This document shows, one piece after another, positions 32,629 through 41,384 of a stretch of DNA of 50,232 nt. Source of the DNA: an uncultured Lachnospiraceae bacterium (GTDB lineage Bacteria > Bacillota > Clostridia > Lachnospirales > Lachnospiraceae); contig CAOKWI010000029.1 in the NCBI GenBank assembly GCA_948473115.1, positions 1 through 50,232 on the forward strand, read 5' to 3'. The notes under the pieces were generated by a model that saw only the letters and a list, made by a program, of their open reading frames with translations, ran no database searches and had not been told where the DNA came from. A program made the translations under genes and the position numbers. Every line of letters starts with the position of its first letter. The first letter of the stretch is position 1.

Positions 32629-33909
32629 TTACTCCTCCGCTCTGGCAACGATAACTTTTGCCGTTACCTCGCCATCTATCTTTATTTCATCTATTATATT
32701 AAAGCTGATCGGGATCTGATACGTCCCGGGAGTTAAATGCTCCATCCCCTCCTTCTCCATCCACGCCTGCACATCCACGATTCCCGTTATCCCATTGGGG
32801 TCAACAGGAGATACCATAGCTTCAAGACCCGATATCTCCACCTCGTAGTATTCCTCCGTCATGGAAAGATCCGCCGTCATCGTTTCCGGTATATTGATCA
32901 CTGCCACATTGCCTTTGGGAATCTGCAAAGTGCGCTCCGCCTCCGGCTCTACAAAAGCAGTAACGGTTACCCGTCCATTGAAGTCACTTTTGTCCGCAAA
33001 TCTGATATTGTCAGGCAGAAGTTCGCGGATGTTGATCACATTGATTACATCGCCCTCCGCCCCGTCCAGGCTCACCAGTTCCTCGGGGATCACAATCCTG
33101 CTGATATTGTTCAGGGCATATACGCTGCCCGCGACATTGACCATGGCAGGCTCACACTGTACCTCCCCGGTAGCCAGGAATCCGGCCGCAGGGATCCCGG
33201 AGACATTGGCCTCCACAGGTACGGGCTTGGCGGCCAGCACCTCCACCGACATATGGACATAATTCACGTCCATGACGAGATTGTCAGATTCCACCCACAC
33301 ATCCTCCGCATCATAGAAAAGCACCTCCACATTCGCAGACAGGCTGCTGGTCGCTCCCGACACATCGATCTCCACGCCCGCATGATCGATCCTGTCCACA
33401 ATGGACTTGGGACCGCTGACCCTGATCATGGTCTGGTCGGCGGCAGCGTCAGCAACAATATACCCCTCCGCCACTTCACCGGCAGTGGTGTATTGCACCT
33501 TCACCCAACGGTTTACCCTCTGCTCGATATTCAGGCGCACCGTGTCATGATCTCCCTTGACGGAATCGGAATCAATTCCTACATTTAAAACAGAATATGT
33601 GATGGGGATCGTATTAATGTCTGTCAGGCGGCTTACATCCGCCTCTGCCACAATATCCGTGGAACGGAGCTGGCCGATCATGCTGGTGGGCGCCGTCACC
33701 GTCACCCGCACCGAATCCGTATTGTCCAGGACCTCATAAAATTTGTCTCCCTGATCCAGAAGTTCTGTGTTGACCAGTGTTACGGGAATGTTATAAAAAG
33801 TCTGTGATTTCTTTGGGTCATCCAGCTGTATGACCAGAAACCACAGGATGGCTGCCAGCAGCAGGGAGGCAAGCTTCAGTCCCCAGTTATGGAATATCTT
33901 TTTTTTCAT
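32629..33909 (-). CDS. cdaR: YbbR-domain regulator of the diadenylate cyclase
   Basis: About 426 residues. A short N-terminus and one membrane helix (LKLASLLLAAILWFLVIQL, near 9-27) are followed by four YbbR repeats of about 80-90 residues, seen as recurring IPVTLVN, ITYSVLNVG, VEANVSG and VEISGLEA strands. It is anchored in the membrane with its repeats outside. Family members bind and tune CdaA. Start at 33909 fits the MKKKIFHNWG beginning and overlaps cdaA by 23 bp; the longer frame lacks such a start context. Confidence 0.9.
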   Translation of the reverse strand: MKKKIFHNWGLKLASLLLAAILWFLVIQLDDPKKSQTFYNIPVTLVNTELLDQGDKFYEVLDNTDSVRVTVTAPTSMIGQLRSTDIVAEADVSRLTDINTIPITYSVLNVGIDSDSVKGDHDTVRLNIEQRVNRWVKVQYTTAGEVAEGYIVADAAADQTMIRVSGPKSIVDRIDHAGVEIDVSGATSSLSANVEVLFYDAEDVWVESDNLVMDVNYVHMSVEVLAAKPVPVEANVSGIPAAGFLATGEVQCEPAMVNVAGSVYALNNISRIVIPEELVSLDGAEGDVINVINIRELLPDNIRFADKSDFNGRVTVTAFVEPEAERTLQIPKGNVAVINIPETMTADLSMTEEYYEVEISGLEAMVSPVDPNGITGIVDVQAWMEKEGMEHLTPGTYQIPISFNIIDEIKIDGEVTAKVIVARAEE

Positions 33910-34765
33910 TCTTGCGCCTGCTCCTTCCCATCCATTTCCGTCTGCTCCTGTTTCCTCCGTCACTGTCATTCAGAAGCAGTTCCAGCCTGTTTTTCAATGC
34001 CACACCATCCAGGCCTCGCTCCAGCTTGCCCTCGCAGGCAACGCTGATCTTACCGGTCTCTTCCGAGACAATGATGGTCAGGGAGTCTGTCACCTCCGAG
34101 ATACCCACACCGGCACGGTGACGGGTTCCCAGTTCCTTGCTCAGGCTCAGATTGTCGGACAGCGGCAGATAGCAGGTTGCGGAAGTCACACGGTTTCCCC
34201 GTATGATCGCAGCTCCGTCATGAAGAGGCGTGTTATGTTCAAATATATTGATCAGCAGCTGATTGGTGACCAGGCCGTCCACTTCAATCCCCGTGCGCTC
34301 ATAGTCTTTCAGGGTTTCCTTCTGCTCAATCACGATCAGCGCCCCGGTCTTCACCTTCCCCATTTCCACACACGCCTTGGTAATTTCATTTATGGTCCTC
34401 TCTGAAAAGTTTCCCTGATCCCTGGAGCCGGGAGTGGGAATAAATGCTTTCTTCCCCAGTTCCTCAAGGGCATGGCGCAGTTCGGGCTGCATCACCACAA
34501 TGATAGCCGTCACCGCGAACCCCAGGATGTTCCGCGCCATCCACATGATGGTACTCATATCCAGCAGATATGCCACCACCAGAAAGACGCATATCATGAT
34601 GAAGCCCTTCAACAACAGCCATGCCCTGGTATTCTTCATCCACGCCAAGACATAGTACAACAAGAACGCGACGATCAGTATTTCCAGTACATCGCCCAGG
34701 CTCATTGTTGTACCATAAATCCCGACACCCTTAAAATAGTTTACAACTCTTTCTACCCATTCCAT
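33887..34765 (-). CDS. cdaA: diadenylate cyclase CdaA
   Basis: 292 residues. Three membrane helices (about 25-95) precede the DAC domain with DGA (183-185) and RHR (215-217), the two motifs that bind ATP and metal. It makes the second messenger c-di-AMP from two ATP, controlling potassium, osmotic balance and wall homeostasis. First of the coupled cdaA-cdaR-glmM genes. The C-terminus is Arg/Lys-rich. Confidence 0.96.
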   Translation of the reverse strand: MEWVERVVNYFKGVGIYGTTMSLGDVLEILIVAFLLYYVLAWMKNTRAWLLLKGFIMICVFLVVAYLLDMSTIMWMARNILGFAVTAIIVVMQPELRHALEELGKKAFIPTPGSRDQGNFSERTINEITKACVEMGKVKTGALIVIEQKETLKDYERTGIEVDGLVTNQLLINIFEHNTPLHDGAAIIRGNRVTSATCYLPLSDNLSLSKELGTRHRAGVGISEVTDSLTIIVSEETGKISVACEGKLERGLDGVALKNRLELLLNDSDGGNRSRRKWMGRSRRKNEKKDIP

Positions 34766-34819
34766 GCTGTTTCAATGAGTCCCTTCACTTCATTCCTTAC
34801 AATTGTATCGGCATTCCTG

Positions 34820-35941
34820 TTAAAATAATTCCTCAAAATCTTCCGAATCCAGATCCTGCATGTCTCCGGCATCCTGTCCATTGATGGTGACACTCCGTCC
34901 GCCATGGTAATTTCCCCGGCTTCCCTGCACTCTTGAGGAGCCGGAGATTCTTCTCCCTGTGTGCTCCGTCACCACGCTCCGTCCGGAGGGATTTCGCGTC
35001 TGCTGAGACATCCTGGTCTGGGAGTTAATCCTTTTTACTGTCTTCGTGGTCATTGACACCGTCATCTTGGGAACGGCTTTCACATAATAATAGTATTCGT
35101 CATCCTCGAACTGTACCTTTTCCGTACGACTGTAGTCCACACAGAACCGGAAAAACTCTATCAGCTTCCCGGCTGCCAGTGCAAGGACGGATCCCAGCAG
35201 GACACTGATGACCGACATATTGGTATCATACAGCAGATCGCCGATCAGAAGGATCACAATGTTTGTCATCACGCCCGCCACCATGGCGATGGTCCAGGAG
35301 TGGTCTATGGACATTCTCCTGATCAGGTACACCACCAGCACAGTGATGGCAAAAGCCGCAATCATAACCAGCATGGCCTTATTGCCCAGAATCCCGTCAA
35401 TGACCAGTCTCAGCTTCGCAGTCGCCTCGTCCTCACCCATGGCATTGATCGTGGGCGCACTGCTGATCACAGTGTCAAACAGGTAATATACAAAAACGCC
35501 GCAGCCAATCGATACAATGGAAGCAGGCCCACAGAGCAGCCCTACTGCCAGCGGGACCACAAATGGTATCTTCATCACACAGAGCAGCGGCGTCAGCACT
35601 ACCACCAGCGAATCCTTAGGACTGAAGCGGAAGAAGAGCAGGAACATCACCAGATACATGCACAATGACACTGCCGCCGCCTCCATGGACAACGCATAGA
35701 TATGCAGCAGACTGAACAGCGCGGCAAACAGGATTATAAATCCGTTTGGCAGGAAAGAACACATCAGCGCCACGATCAGTACAATGGCTATATTGTCCAG
35801 CTTTGTCATATATCCCAGCTGTCCGTTCAAGGTGATCAGCGCCACCAGCGCCAGCAAAAATTTCAGAAACGGCACCAAAAGAAATTCCGTTTTGATGTAA
35901 AGCTGTTTTATTTTTTCTCTAAATTCAAGTAAACCCGTCAT
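34820..35941 (-). CDS. conserved polytopic membrane protein upstream of cdaA
   Basis: 373 residues. About eight helices up to residue 260 are followed by a cytoplasmic tail that turns from Thr/Arg/Ser/Gly-rich basic sequence (TVKRINSQTRMSQQTRN, GRRISGSSR) to an acidic end (DLDSEDFEELF). I know no function; the helices do not show a transporter motif. It sits 54 bp upstream of cdaA with no promoter seen between, so co-expression with c-di-AMP synthesis is likely. GGAGG lies five bases before the ATG. Confidence 0.75.
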   Translation of the reverse strand: MTGLLEFREKIKQLYIKTEFLLVPFLKFLLALVALITLNGQLGYMTKLDNIAIVLIVALMCSFLPNGFIILFAALFSLLHIYALSMEAAAVSLCMYLVMFLLFFRFSPKDSLVVVLTPLLCVMKIPFVVPLAVGLLCGPASIVSIGCGVFVYYLFDTVISSAPTINAMGEDEATAKLRLVIDGILGNKAMLVMIAAFAITVLVVYLIRRMSIDHSWTIAMVAGVMTNIVILLIGDLLYDTNMSVISVLLGSVLALAAGKLIEFFRFCVDYSRTEKVQFEDDEYYYYVKAVPKMTVSMTTKTVKRINSQTRMSQQTRNPSGRSVVTEHTGRRISGSSRVQGSRGNYHGGRSVTINGQDAGDMQDLDSEDFEELF

Positions 35942-36008
35942 TCTGTCCTCCAGCTGATCCCCTGTTTCCTGTCATACCGGTCTCCGTCCCGCCCCCCCGC
36001 GGCACTGA

Positions 36009-36395
36009 TCATTCCCGGTACATGGAACTCAGCTTTTTTAAATTATGATAGTAACGCTTCAGGCTCCGCCTGACCCTGGAATACCGGTAGGTGCATATGA
36101 TATAGGTGATCACCCCATATGCCACCACCGAGATGCCGTAACGGATCAGGACATCCCGCGCAAAAGCTATCAAATCTATTTTATACAGATCCTGCATAAA
36201 ATTTTCAAAATCATATAAGACATACAAAGCAAACACAATCGCAAAAGCAATAGATGCGCTGACAATGGATTTCAAGACCTGGATCGCAATGTAATCACTC
36301 CGAAAATAATTACCGATCTTTACGTTCCTTTTGCCCTCATTCACCTCATATGCCGCCAATTGTGTCATTAAGATAATGCGTTCTTCGTTTAACAT
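36009..36395 (-). CDS. small membrane protein of unknown function
   Basis: About 128 residues from the ATG at 36395, which has GGAGG six bases upstream. MLNEERIILMTQLAAYE begins a soluble N-terminus; two helices follow (VLKSIVSASIAFAIVFALYVLY and YGISVVAYGVITYIICTY), then a basic tail (RRSLKRYYHNLKKL). Not recognised. Gap to the YvyF-like gene is 35 bp, so probably the same transcription unit. Confidence 0.7.
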   Translation of the reverse strand: MLNEERIILMTQLAAYEVNEGKRNVKIGNYFRSDYIAIQVLKSIVSASIAFAIVFALYVLYDFENFMQDLYKIDLIAFARDVLIRYGISVVAYGVITYIICTYRYSRVRRSLKRYYHNLKKLSSMYRE

Positions 36396-36430
36396 GGATT
36401 TCCTCCATAAGCCGGAACCCACCATGAATC

Positions 36431-36838
36431 CTACAGGAATCTCATCTTGGGATTTTCTTTCTCCGGCTTCTTCTTAAGTTCGGGCTGTTTGGGCGCATTC
36501 GCATTCAGCACACTCTGGAAGCCCTGCGCCACACTGTTGGTGCATTTGTCACAGAATCTGCCGCTCCTGATGAAAGCGCCGCAATTTTCGCAGGCAAGCT
36601 GGATCGGGGAGTCCTCCGTCACTTCAAGGCGCTCTTCCCGAAGCCATTGATGGATCTGTCCTATATCCACGCCACAGGCCTCCGCAACCTCATTGATGCC
36701 CGCACCCTTGTGCTCCCGTATGTATTCCTTCACTTCCTGGAATTTCTCTTCCAGTTTCTCGCGGCAACTGGGGCAGATATGAGGTCCTGCAATGTAATTG
36801 AAAATGCGTCCACAACTCCTACAATTCCTTACGTTCAT
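36431..36838 (-). CDS. yvyF: flagellar operon protein YvyF-like, zinc-ribbon
   Basis: 135 residues. Two pairs of cysteines near the start (CRSCGRIF and CPSCREKL) form a zinc ribbon; a helix-turn-helix-like middle (GINEVAEACGVDIGQIHQWLREERL) and a second ribbon (CENCGAF, CDKC) follow. This is the TIGR03826 'flagellar operon protein' layout, found next to comF in Bacillus. Here it is also directly downstream of comFC. Function unknown in detail; a regulatory link between competence and flagella is often assumed. Confidence 0.85.
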   Translation of the reverse strand: MNVRNCRSCGRIFNYIAGPHICPSCREKLEEKFQEVKEYIREHKGAGINEVAEACGVDIGQIHQWLREERLEVTEDSPIQLACENCGAFIRSGRFCDKCTNSVAQGFQSVLNANAPKQPELKKKPEKENPKMRFL

Positions 36839-36855
36839 AACATCCTCCTTTTCCT

Positions 36856-37572
36856 CTAAGAGCCTGCTCCGCAGGCCAGGGTGATAAAATAGATTTTTTT
36901 CACTCCGGCACCTTTTAAGGTTCTTGCCGCCTCATCGATGGTGCTGCCGGTAGTATAGATGTCATCAATAATTACAGTTGTATTTAATTTTACATCATTT
37001 TCACCTATATTGAAAGCTTTTTTCAAATTATTTTGCCGTTCAGAAGGATTTTGTAGCTTTAATGGGGTTGTATTCTTCACTCTCACGAGCATTTTCCCGT
37101 TAACCGGCACACCGGAATACCTTCCCACCGCCTCTGCCAGCAGCGCGGCCTGATTATAGCCCCGCTTCTCCATGCGTTTCCGGTGCAGCGGTATGGGGAT
37201 CAATGCATCCGGTGCCACTTCCCTGATAAAATCACCCAGATATCTGACAATCTCCTCACCAAAGAAGTCGGCGTACTCCTGACGCTTCCCGTATTTGAAC
37301 CGATAGATGGAGTCGGCGGCACCCTGATACTCATATAGTGCCCTGCCCCGCACAAATTCATGCTTTTTATTTTGACAATCCCGGCAAAATTCCCCCTCCC
37401 CGGCCAGCTTTTTCCCGCACCGCATGCACCATGGGGGTGTCAGAAGCCTCAGCTTCCCCATGCACTCCGTGCAGATCTTCTCCCCGGCGGGACGCGCAAT
37501 CCTGTCACAGACCGGGCATCTCAGCGGGAAAAGCAGTTGAATTATCCCCTTGGTTCCCTTACCATTCCGCAT
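36856..37572 (-). CDS. comFC: ComF-family phosphoribosyltransferase-like protein
   Basis: 238 residues. The N-terminal zinc-binding part has CPVCDR, CTEC, CMRC and CRDC; then YQGAADSIYRFKYGKRQEYADFFG, IPIPLHRKRMEKRGYNQAALLA and the PRPP-binding motif VIIDDIYTTGST typical of ComFC/GntX. The family is needed for transformation DNA uptake in competent bacteria, in an accessory role inside the cell; it is widespread also in non-competent species. The start overlaps the end of recD2 by 14 bp. Confidence 0.93.
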   Translation of the reverse strand: MRNGKGTKGIIQLLFPLRCPVCDRIARPAGEKICTECMGKLRLLTPPWCMRCGKKLAGEGEFCRDCQNKKHEFVRGRALYEYQGAADSIYRFKYGKRQEYADFFGEEIVRYLGDFIREVAPDALIPIPLHRKRMEKRGYNQAALLAEAVGRYSGVPVNGKMLVRVKNTTPLKLQNPSERQNNLKKAFNIGENDVKLNTTVIIDDIYTTGSTIDEAARTLKGAGVKKIYFITLACGAGS

Positions 37573-39793
37573 GGCACATTTCCTGTATCCTTTCCTTCAG
37601 CGCAGTATAACGCCTGTTATCACTGATATTGTCTATCATCTCCCGCACCGTGCCGGCACTCCCCAGGATCGTAACGCAATTTCTGCCCCTGGTGATCCCC
37701 GTGTAGAGCAGGTTCCTGTTGAACAGCATCCTTGGGCCGGACAGCAATGGCAGGATCACTGCCGGATATTCGCTCCCCTGGGACTTATGGATGGTGATGG
37801 CATAGGAAAGCTCCAGTTCCTCCAGCAGGGAAAAAGGATACGTCACCCGTCTCTGCTCGTCATACTCCACCACAAGGGAAGACGCACTCTCATTAATCTC
37901 CAGGATACGCCCCATATCACCATTAAAAATGCCCATCCCCCTGTCGATGGGAATATGATACCTGCTGACGATCTCCCATTCAAGCTGATAATTGTTTTTG
38001 ACCTGCATCACTTTATCGCCCTCCCGGTATACCGTCCCGCCGCTGATGTGCTCCTTTTTCTTCGGGTCGGGAGGATTCAGGTAGCGCTGTAATATCCCGT
38101 TTAGGGTCTCGCATCCCAGGCTTCCCTTTCTCATGGGCGTCAGCACCTGAATATCAAAGGGGGAGGCATTCACGTACTTTGGCAGTTTGTCGCGGATCAG
38201 CAGAACCAAGTGCTTGTATATGACATTGACGTCATTTCTTTCCAGCACAAAGAAATCCCTGGATTTATTATCCATTGCTATCTGCTCACCATTGTTGACG
38301 CGATGGGCATTGACAACAATGTCACTTTTTTCCGCCTGCCGGAAGATTTTCTTTAATTCCATCATCGGAAACGCACCGCTGCCGATCAGATCCCGAAGCA
38401 CCTGCCCCGGCCCCACACTGGGCAGTTGGTCCACGTCGCCCACCATGATCAGTCTGGTGCCAGGTACGATAGCCCGCAGCAATGCCTGAAACAGCTGGAT
38501 ATCCACCATGGACATTTCATCTATGATGATCACATCCGCTTCCAGGGGATTCTCTTCATTTCTCTCAAACCTGACTTTTCTGGTGCTGTCATCGGACAGG
38601 GCGCTATTCAATTCCAGCATGCGATGCAGTGTCTTCGCCTCAAACCCGGTGGCCTCCGTCATGCGCTTTGCGGCGCGTCCAGTGGGCGCTCCCAGGAAAA
38701 TATCCAGCCCCGCCGCCTCAAAGTAGCGGATGATCATATTGATGGTGGTAGTCTTTCCGGTTCCTGGGCCGCCTGACAGGATAAAAAGTCCATTTCGGAT
38801 ACATTGCATCACCGCGCTGAGCTGCAATTCATCCAATTCCATCTGGAGTTCTCCCGCCAGCCTTTCCAGCTGCTTTTCCACTGCCGCCTCCTGGGAGGGC
38901 AGATTCTCCGCCTCCCCCATGGGAATGTTGAGCTGCATCAGCATCCTGGCGCAGTTCAGCTCCGCGTAATAATAGGATGCTGCAAAGACACAGTCTCCCT
39001 TGATCACCAGCTTCTTATCCATCATCATATTATCCAGCTGGGGACGTATATGCTCCTCCGCCACATCCAGCAGGATATGCGCCCTCCTCAGGAGCACATC
39101 CATCGGCAGATAACAGTGGCCTTCCCCCACAGCCTGCAAAAGCGTGTAGAACACGCCGCTCCTGATACGGAAATCGGAGTCTGTGTGGATCCCGATCTTT
39201 GCCGCCAGCTCGTCCGCCATTTTAAAACCGATCCCGGTCACGTCTTCCGCCAGCCGGTAAGGATTCTCCTTCATCACGCTGTAGAGTTCCATCCCATAGG
39301 TGTCATAGATCCGTACTGCCAGGGTATTTGAAATCCCAAACTGCTGCAGATAGACCAGCGCTTCCCGCAGGTCCTTCCTTTCCTCCATCTGTAACGCGAT
39401 CTCCTGAGCCTTCCTCTCACTGATACCCTTGACCTCCGTCAGGCGTTCCGGTTCTTCCTCAATGATACGGAACGTATCGTCACCAAACTTTTTCACAATC
39501 CTTGCCGCCAGCGCGGGACCCACTCCCTTGACAGCACCGGAAGCAAGATATCTCTCCATGCCGGCGCCGTCTCCCGGGACTGCCACCTGAAAGCCTGAAA
39601 GTTTGAACTGTTTCCCATAGACGGGGTGTTCCGTATATTCCCCCTGGGCAGTAATGCTTTCCCCCTGGGTCAGCCCCCTGCACATACCCACGCAGGTGAC
39701 CTCTTCCTCTCCCGTCACCAGGTTCATGACCGTATATCCGTTTTCACTGTTTTGAAAAATGATATGCTCCACATATCCATTGATTGTTTCCAT
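37559..39793 (-). CDS. recD2: RecD2-type ATP-dependent DNA helicase
   Basis: About 744 residues from METINGYVEHIIF. An OB-like N-terminal domain and tandem helix-hairpin-helix region (about 85-200) are followed by the SF1B helicase core: Walker A LSGGPGTGKTTT near 338-349, DEMSMVDIQLFQ (motif II), GDVDQLPSVGPGQ (motif III) and TIHKSQGSEYPAVILPL (motif V), ending with ARGRN-like VI. This is RecD not bound to RecBC, acting 5'-3' in replication and repair. The frame is open for 75 further codons through tandem repeats, but that part is not RecD-like, and the ATG at 39793 fits family length. Confidence 0.94.
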   Translation of the reverse strand: METINGYVEHIIFQNSENGYTVMNLVTGEEEVTCVGMCRGLTQGESITAQGEYTEHPVYGKQFKLSGFQVAVPGDGAGMERYLASGAVKGVGPALAARIVKKFGDDTFRIIEEEPERLTEVKGISERKAQEIALQMEERKDLREALVYLQQFGISNTLAVRIYDTYGMELYSVMKENPYRLAEDVTGIGFKMADELAAKIGIHTDSDFRIRSGVFYTLLQAVGEGHCYLPMDVLLRRAHILLDVAEEHIRPQLDNMMMDKKLVIKGDCVFAASYYYAELNCARMLMQLNIPMGEAENLPSQEAAVEKQLERLAGELQMELDELQLSAVMQCIRNGLFILSGGPGTGKTTTINMIIRYFEAAGLDIFLGAPTGRAAKRMTEATGFEAKTLHRMLELNSALSDDSTRKVRFERNEENPLEADVIIIDEMSMVDIQLFQALLRAIVPGTRLIMVGDVDQLPSVGPGQVLRDLIGSGAFPMMELKKIFRQAEKSDIVVNAHRVNNGEQIAMDNKSRDFFVLERNDVNVIYKHLVLLIRDKLPKYVNASPFDIQVLTPMRKGSLGCETLNGILQRYLNPPDPKKKEHISGGTVYREGDKVMQVKNNYQLEWEIVSRYHIPIDRGMGIFNGDMGRILEINESASSLVVEYDEQRRVTYPFSLLEELELSYAITIHKSQGSEYPAVILPLLSGPRMLFNRNLLYTGITRGRNCVTILGSAGTVREMIDNISDNRRYTALKERIQEMCHAEW

Positions 39794-39917
39794 ATATGAT
39801 CGTCCTGTCATCTCCTGTAATACCAAACCCCGCAGCAAACAGCGGGACATCATGCTTGAAGTGCCCAGGAAGCGGGGCATCTGACACCCTCGCGGCATTC
39901 GCCAAGCCAACCATATT

Positions 39918-40011
39918 GGCTTTATGCCCATGCAAACTCGGCACAAAATCAGACAGGCTGACCTGGCTTTATGCTCGTGCAAATTCGGCACAAAATCAAA
40001 CAGGCTGACCT
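39918..40011. repeat. 47-bp tandem direct repeat upstream of recD2
   Basis: Copies 39918-39964 and 39965-40011 are adjacent and differ at about four positions (GGCTTTATGC...CTGACCT). A third, degraded start (GGCTCATTGCTCG) follows. The region 39794-40089 contains no other gene; reading frames crossing it are not recognisable proteins. Confidence 0.8.
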
Positions 40012-40038
40012 GGCTCATTGCTCGCGGGAATGAAGACA

Positions 40039-40059
40039 GGCTGCCGAATATTGGCAGCC
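40039..40059. repeat. hairpin after the rod-binding gene
   Basis: GGCTGCC (40039-40045) and GGCAGCC (40053-40059) pair around GAATATT. On the minus strand only a short T-poor sequence follows, so it is a weak terminator candidate for the flagellar genes. Confidence 0.45.
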
Positions 40060-40089
40060 CGATTTAGATACGCTAAGATTCTCCCAAAC

Positions 40090-40473
40090 TTATTCCACAA
40101 TTGTCTCTGCACTCACACTATCCAATCCGTAATTACGGCGCATCTGTTCATACAGCATCTGAGCCAGTCCGAAGCCGCCGTTCTGGTTGGAGGCTTCCTC
40201 CGCAATTCCCTGTATCATCTGATCCTTATAGTAATCCATCATGGAGTTCATGGAACCGGAACCTGCGGACTCTGAGGGAATGGTTTTCACCATCTCCTTA
40301 AACATCTGCTCTATAAAATATGCCTCGAACTGCTTGCAGGCATCCATCAATTCATCGTCGGTAGCCTTCGCATAGTTCGCTCCATTCAGTTTATTCTGAA
40401 GTCTGTCAGCCGCCTGGTTTGACGCATTTGCGTAAGTGTCCGTATACATGGCCGTTACATTGCTGAAATCCAT
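40090..40473 (-). CDS. rod-binding (FlgJ N-terminal-like) flagellar protein
   Basis: 127 residues. The central DDELMDACKQFEAYFIEQMFKEMVKTIP is the rod-binding domain seen at the N-terminus of FlgJ; MNSMMDYYKDQMIQGIAEEASNQNGGFGLAQMLYEQM completes it. The muramidase half of enterobacterial FlgJ is missing, as usual in Firmicutes. It likely helps rod assembly. GAGGAGG precedes the ATG; 32 bp after flhP. Confidence 0.85.
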   Translation of the reverse strand: MDFSNVTAMYTDTYANASNQAADRLQNKLNGANYAKATDDELMDACKQFEAYFIEQMFKEMVKTIPSESAGSGSMNSMMDYYKDQMIQGIAEEASNQNGGFGLAQMLYEQMRRNYGLDSVSAETIVE

Positions 40474-40505
40474 CTGTCGTCCTCCTCAGAAACTACAGTT
40501 TCTTA

Positions 40506-41321
40506 TTAACGTCTCAAGTTATTTGCCTGCTGCAGCATCTCATCGGAAGTGGTGATCGCCTTGGAATTGAGTTCATAGGCACGCTGCGCCACAATCATAT
40601 TTACCATTTCATCCACCACCTGCACGTTGGATCCTTCCAGATATTTCTGAAGCACATTGCTTCGCTGGAGGTTCGGTGTCGTCGCCTCATTCAGCGCCTG
40701 TCCGCTGGCGGCCGTCTGTGCATAAAGGCTGTCGCCCTCCTTGGACAGACCATTGGGATTGTTGAACTGGAATACACCGATGGCTATCCCGATGGGCTGC
40801 GGATTATTTTGGGCATCCGGATAACAGAGTTGTCCGTCCTTCGTCACTTCAATATTGCTCAAAACATACTGGTTGCTCAGAATAATGGGCTGGCCGGTAG
40901 TGCTCAGAACCGGTCTGCCGTCGGAGTCAGCCAGCATACTCCCGTTGCTTGCCAGCACAAACTTAAGATCGCCATTCCTGGTATAATAGGTATTGCCGTC
41001 ATCAGCCCTCACCGCAAAAAATCCTTTACCGTCAATGGCAAAAGCGGTGTCACTCTCGGCAGCATACAGATTTCCCTCCCGGAATATGGATGTGATCGCC
41101 GAATTCCGGACACCCAGACCGACCTGGGCGCTGGTAGGCTTCGGATCGCCGTTTGAGGAAGTAGTCTCCGTCTGAAGCGTCTGATACAGAAGACTCTTAA
41201 ACTCATTTACCTGGGTCTTGTAACCCTGGGTATTTACATTCGCCAGATTGTTGGCAATCGTATCTATATTGGTCTGCTGACCGATCATGCCTGTTGCTGC
41301 TGTCCATAAACTGCGTACCAT
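40506..41321 (-). CDS. flhP: flagellar hook-basal body protein FlgG-like (FlhP)
   Basis: 271 residues. N-terminal MVRSLWTAATGMIGQQTNIDTIANNLANVNTQGYK is the axial-protein motif; the DGKGFFAV segment and the C-terminal YLEGSNVQVVDEMVNMIVAQRAYELNSKAI motif complete a FlgG-type rod protein. The closest match by context is Bacillus FlhP, encoded after mbl and flhO as here. It is exported by the flagellar type III system and forms the distal rod. Naming FlgG versus FlhP rests on synteny. Confidence 0.9.
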   Translation of the reverse strand: MVRSLWTAATGMIGQQTNIDTIANNLANVNTQGYKTQVNEFKSLLYQTLQTETTSSNGDPKPTSAQVGLGVRNSAITSIFREGNLYAAESDTAFAIDGKGFFAVRADDGNTYYTRNGDLKFVLASNGSMLADSDGRPVLSTTGQPIILSNQYVLSNIEVTKDGQLCYPDAQNNPQPIGIAIGVFQFNNPNGLSKEGDSLYAQTAASGQALNEATTPNLQRSNVLQKYLEGSNVQVVDEMVNMIVAQRAYELNSKAITTSDEMLQQANNLRR

Positions 41322-41384
41322 TATGTATCTCCCTTCCTGCTATTTACCCCTTATCATTTTATGCTGTCCGGTCTCCCGCCGGAA

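Noticed and set aside
39744..39944. 66-codon minus-strand ORF overlapping the recD2 start
   Set aside because: No ribosome binding site; overlaps the recD2 start and the repeat region.
39794..40018. 75-codon N-terminal extension of RecD2
   Set aside because: Sequence comes from tandem repeats and does not resemble RecD2; the ATG at 39793 gives the family's length.
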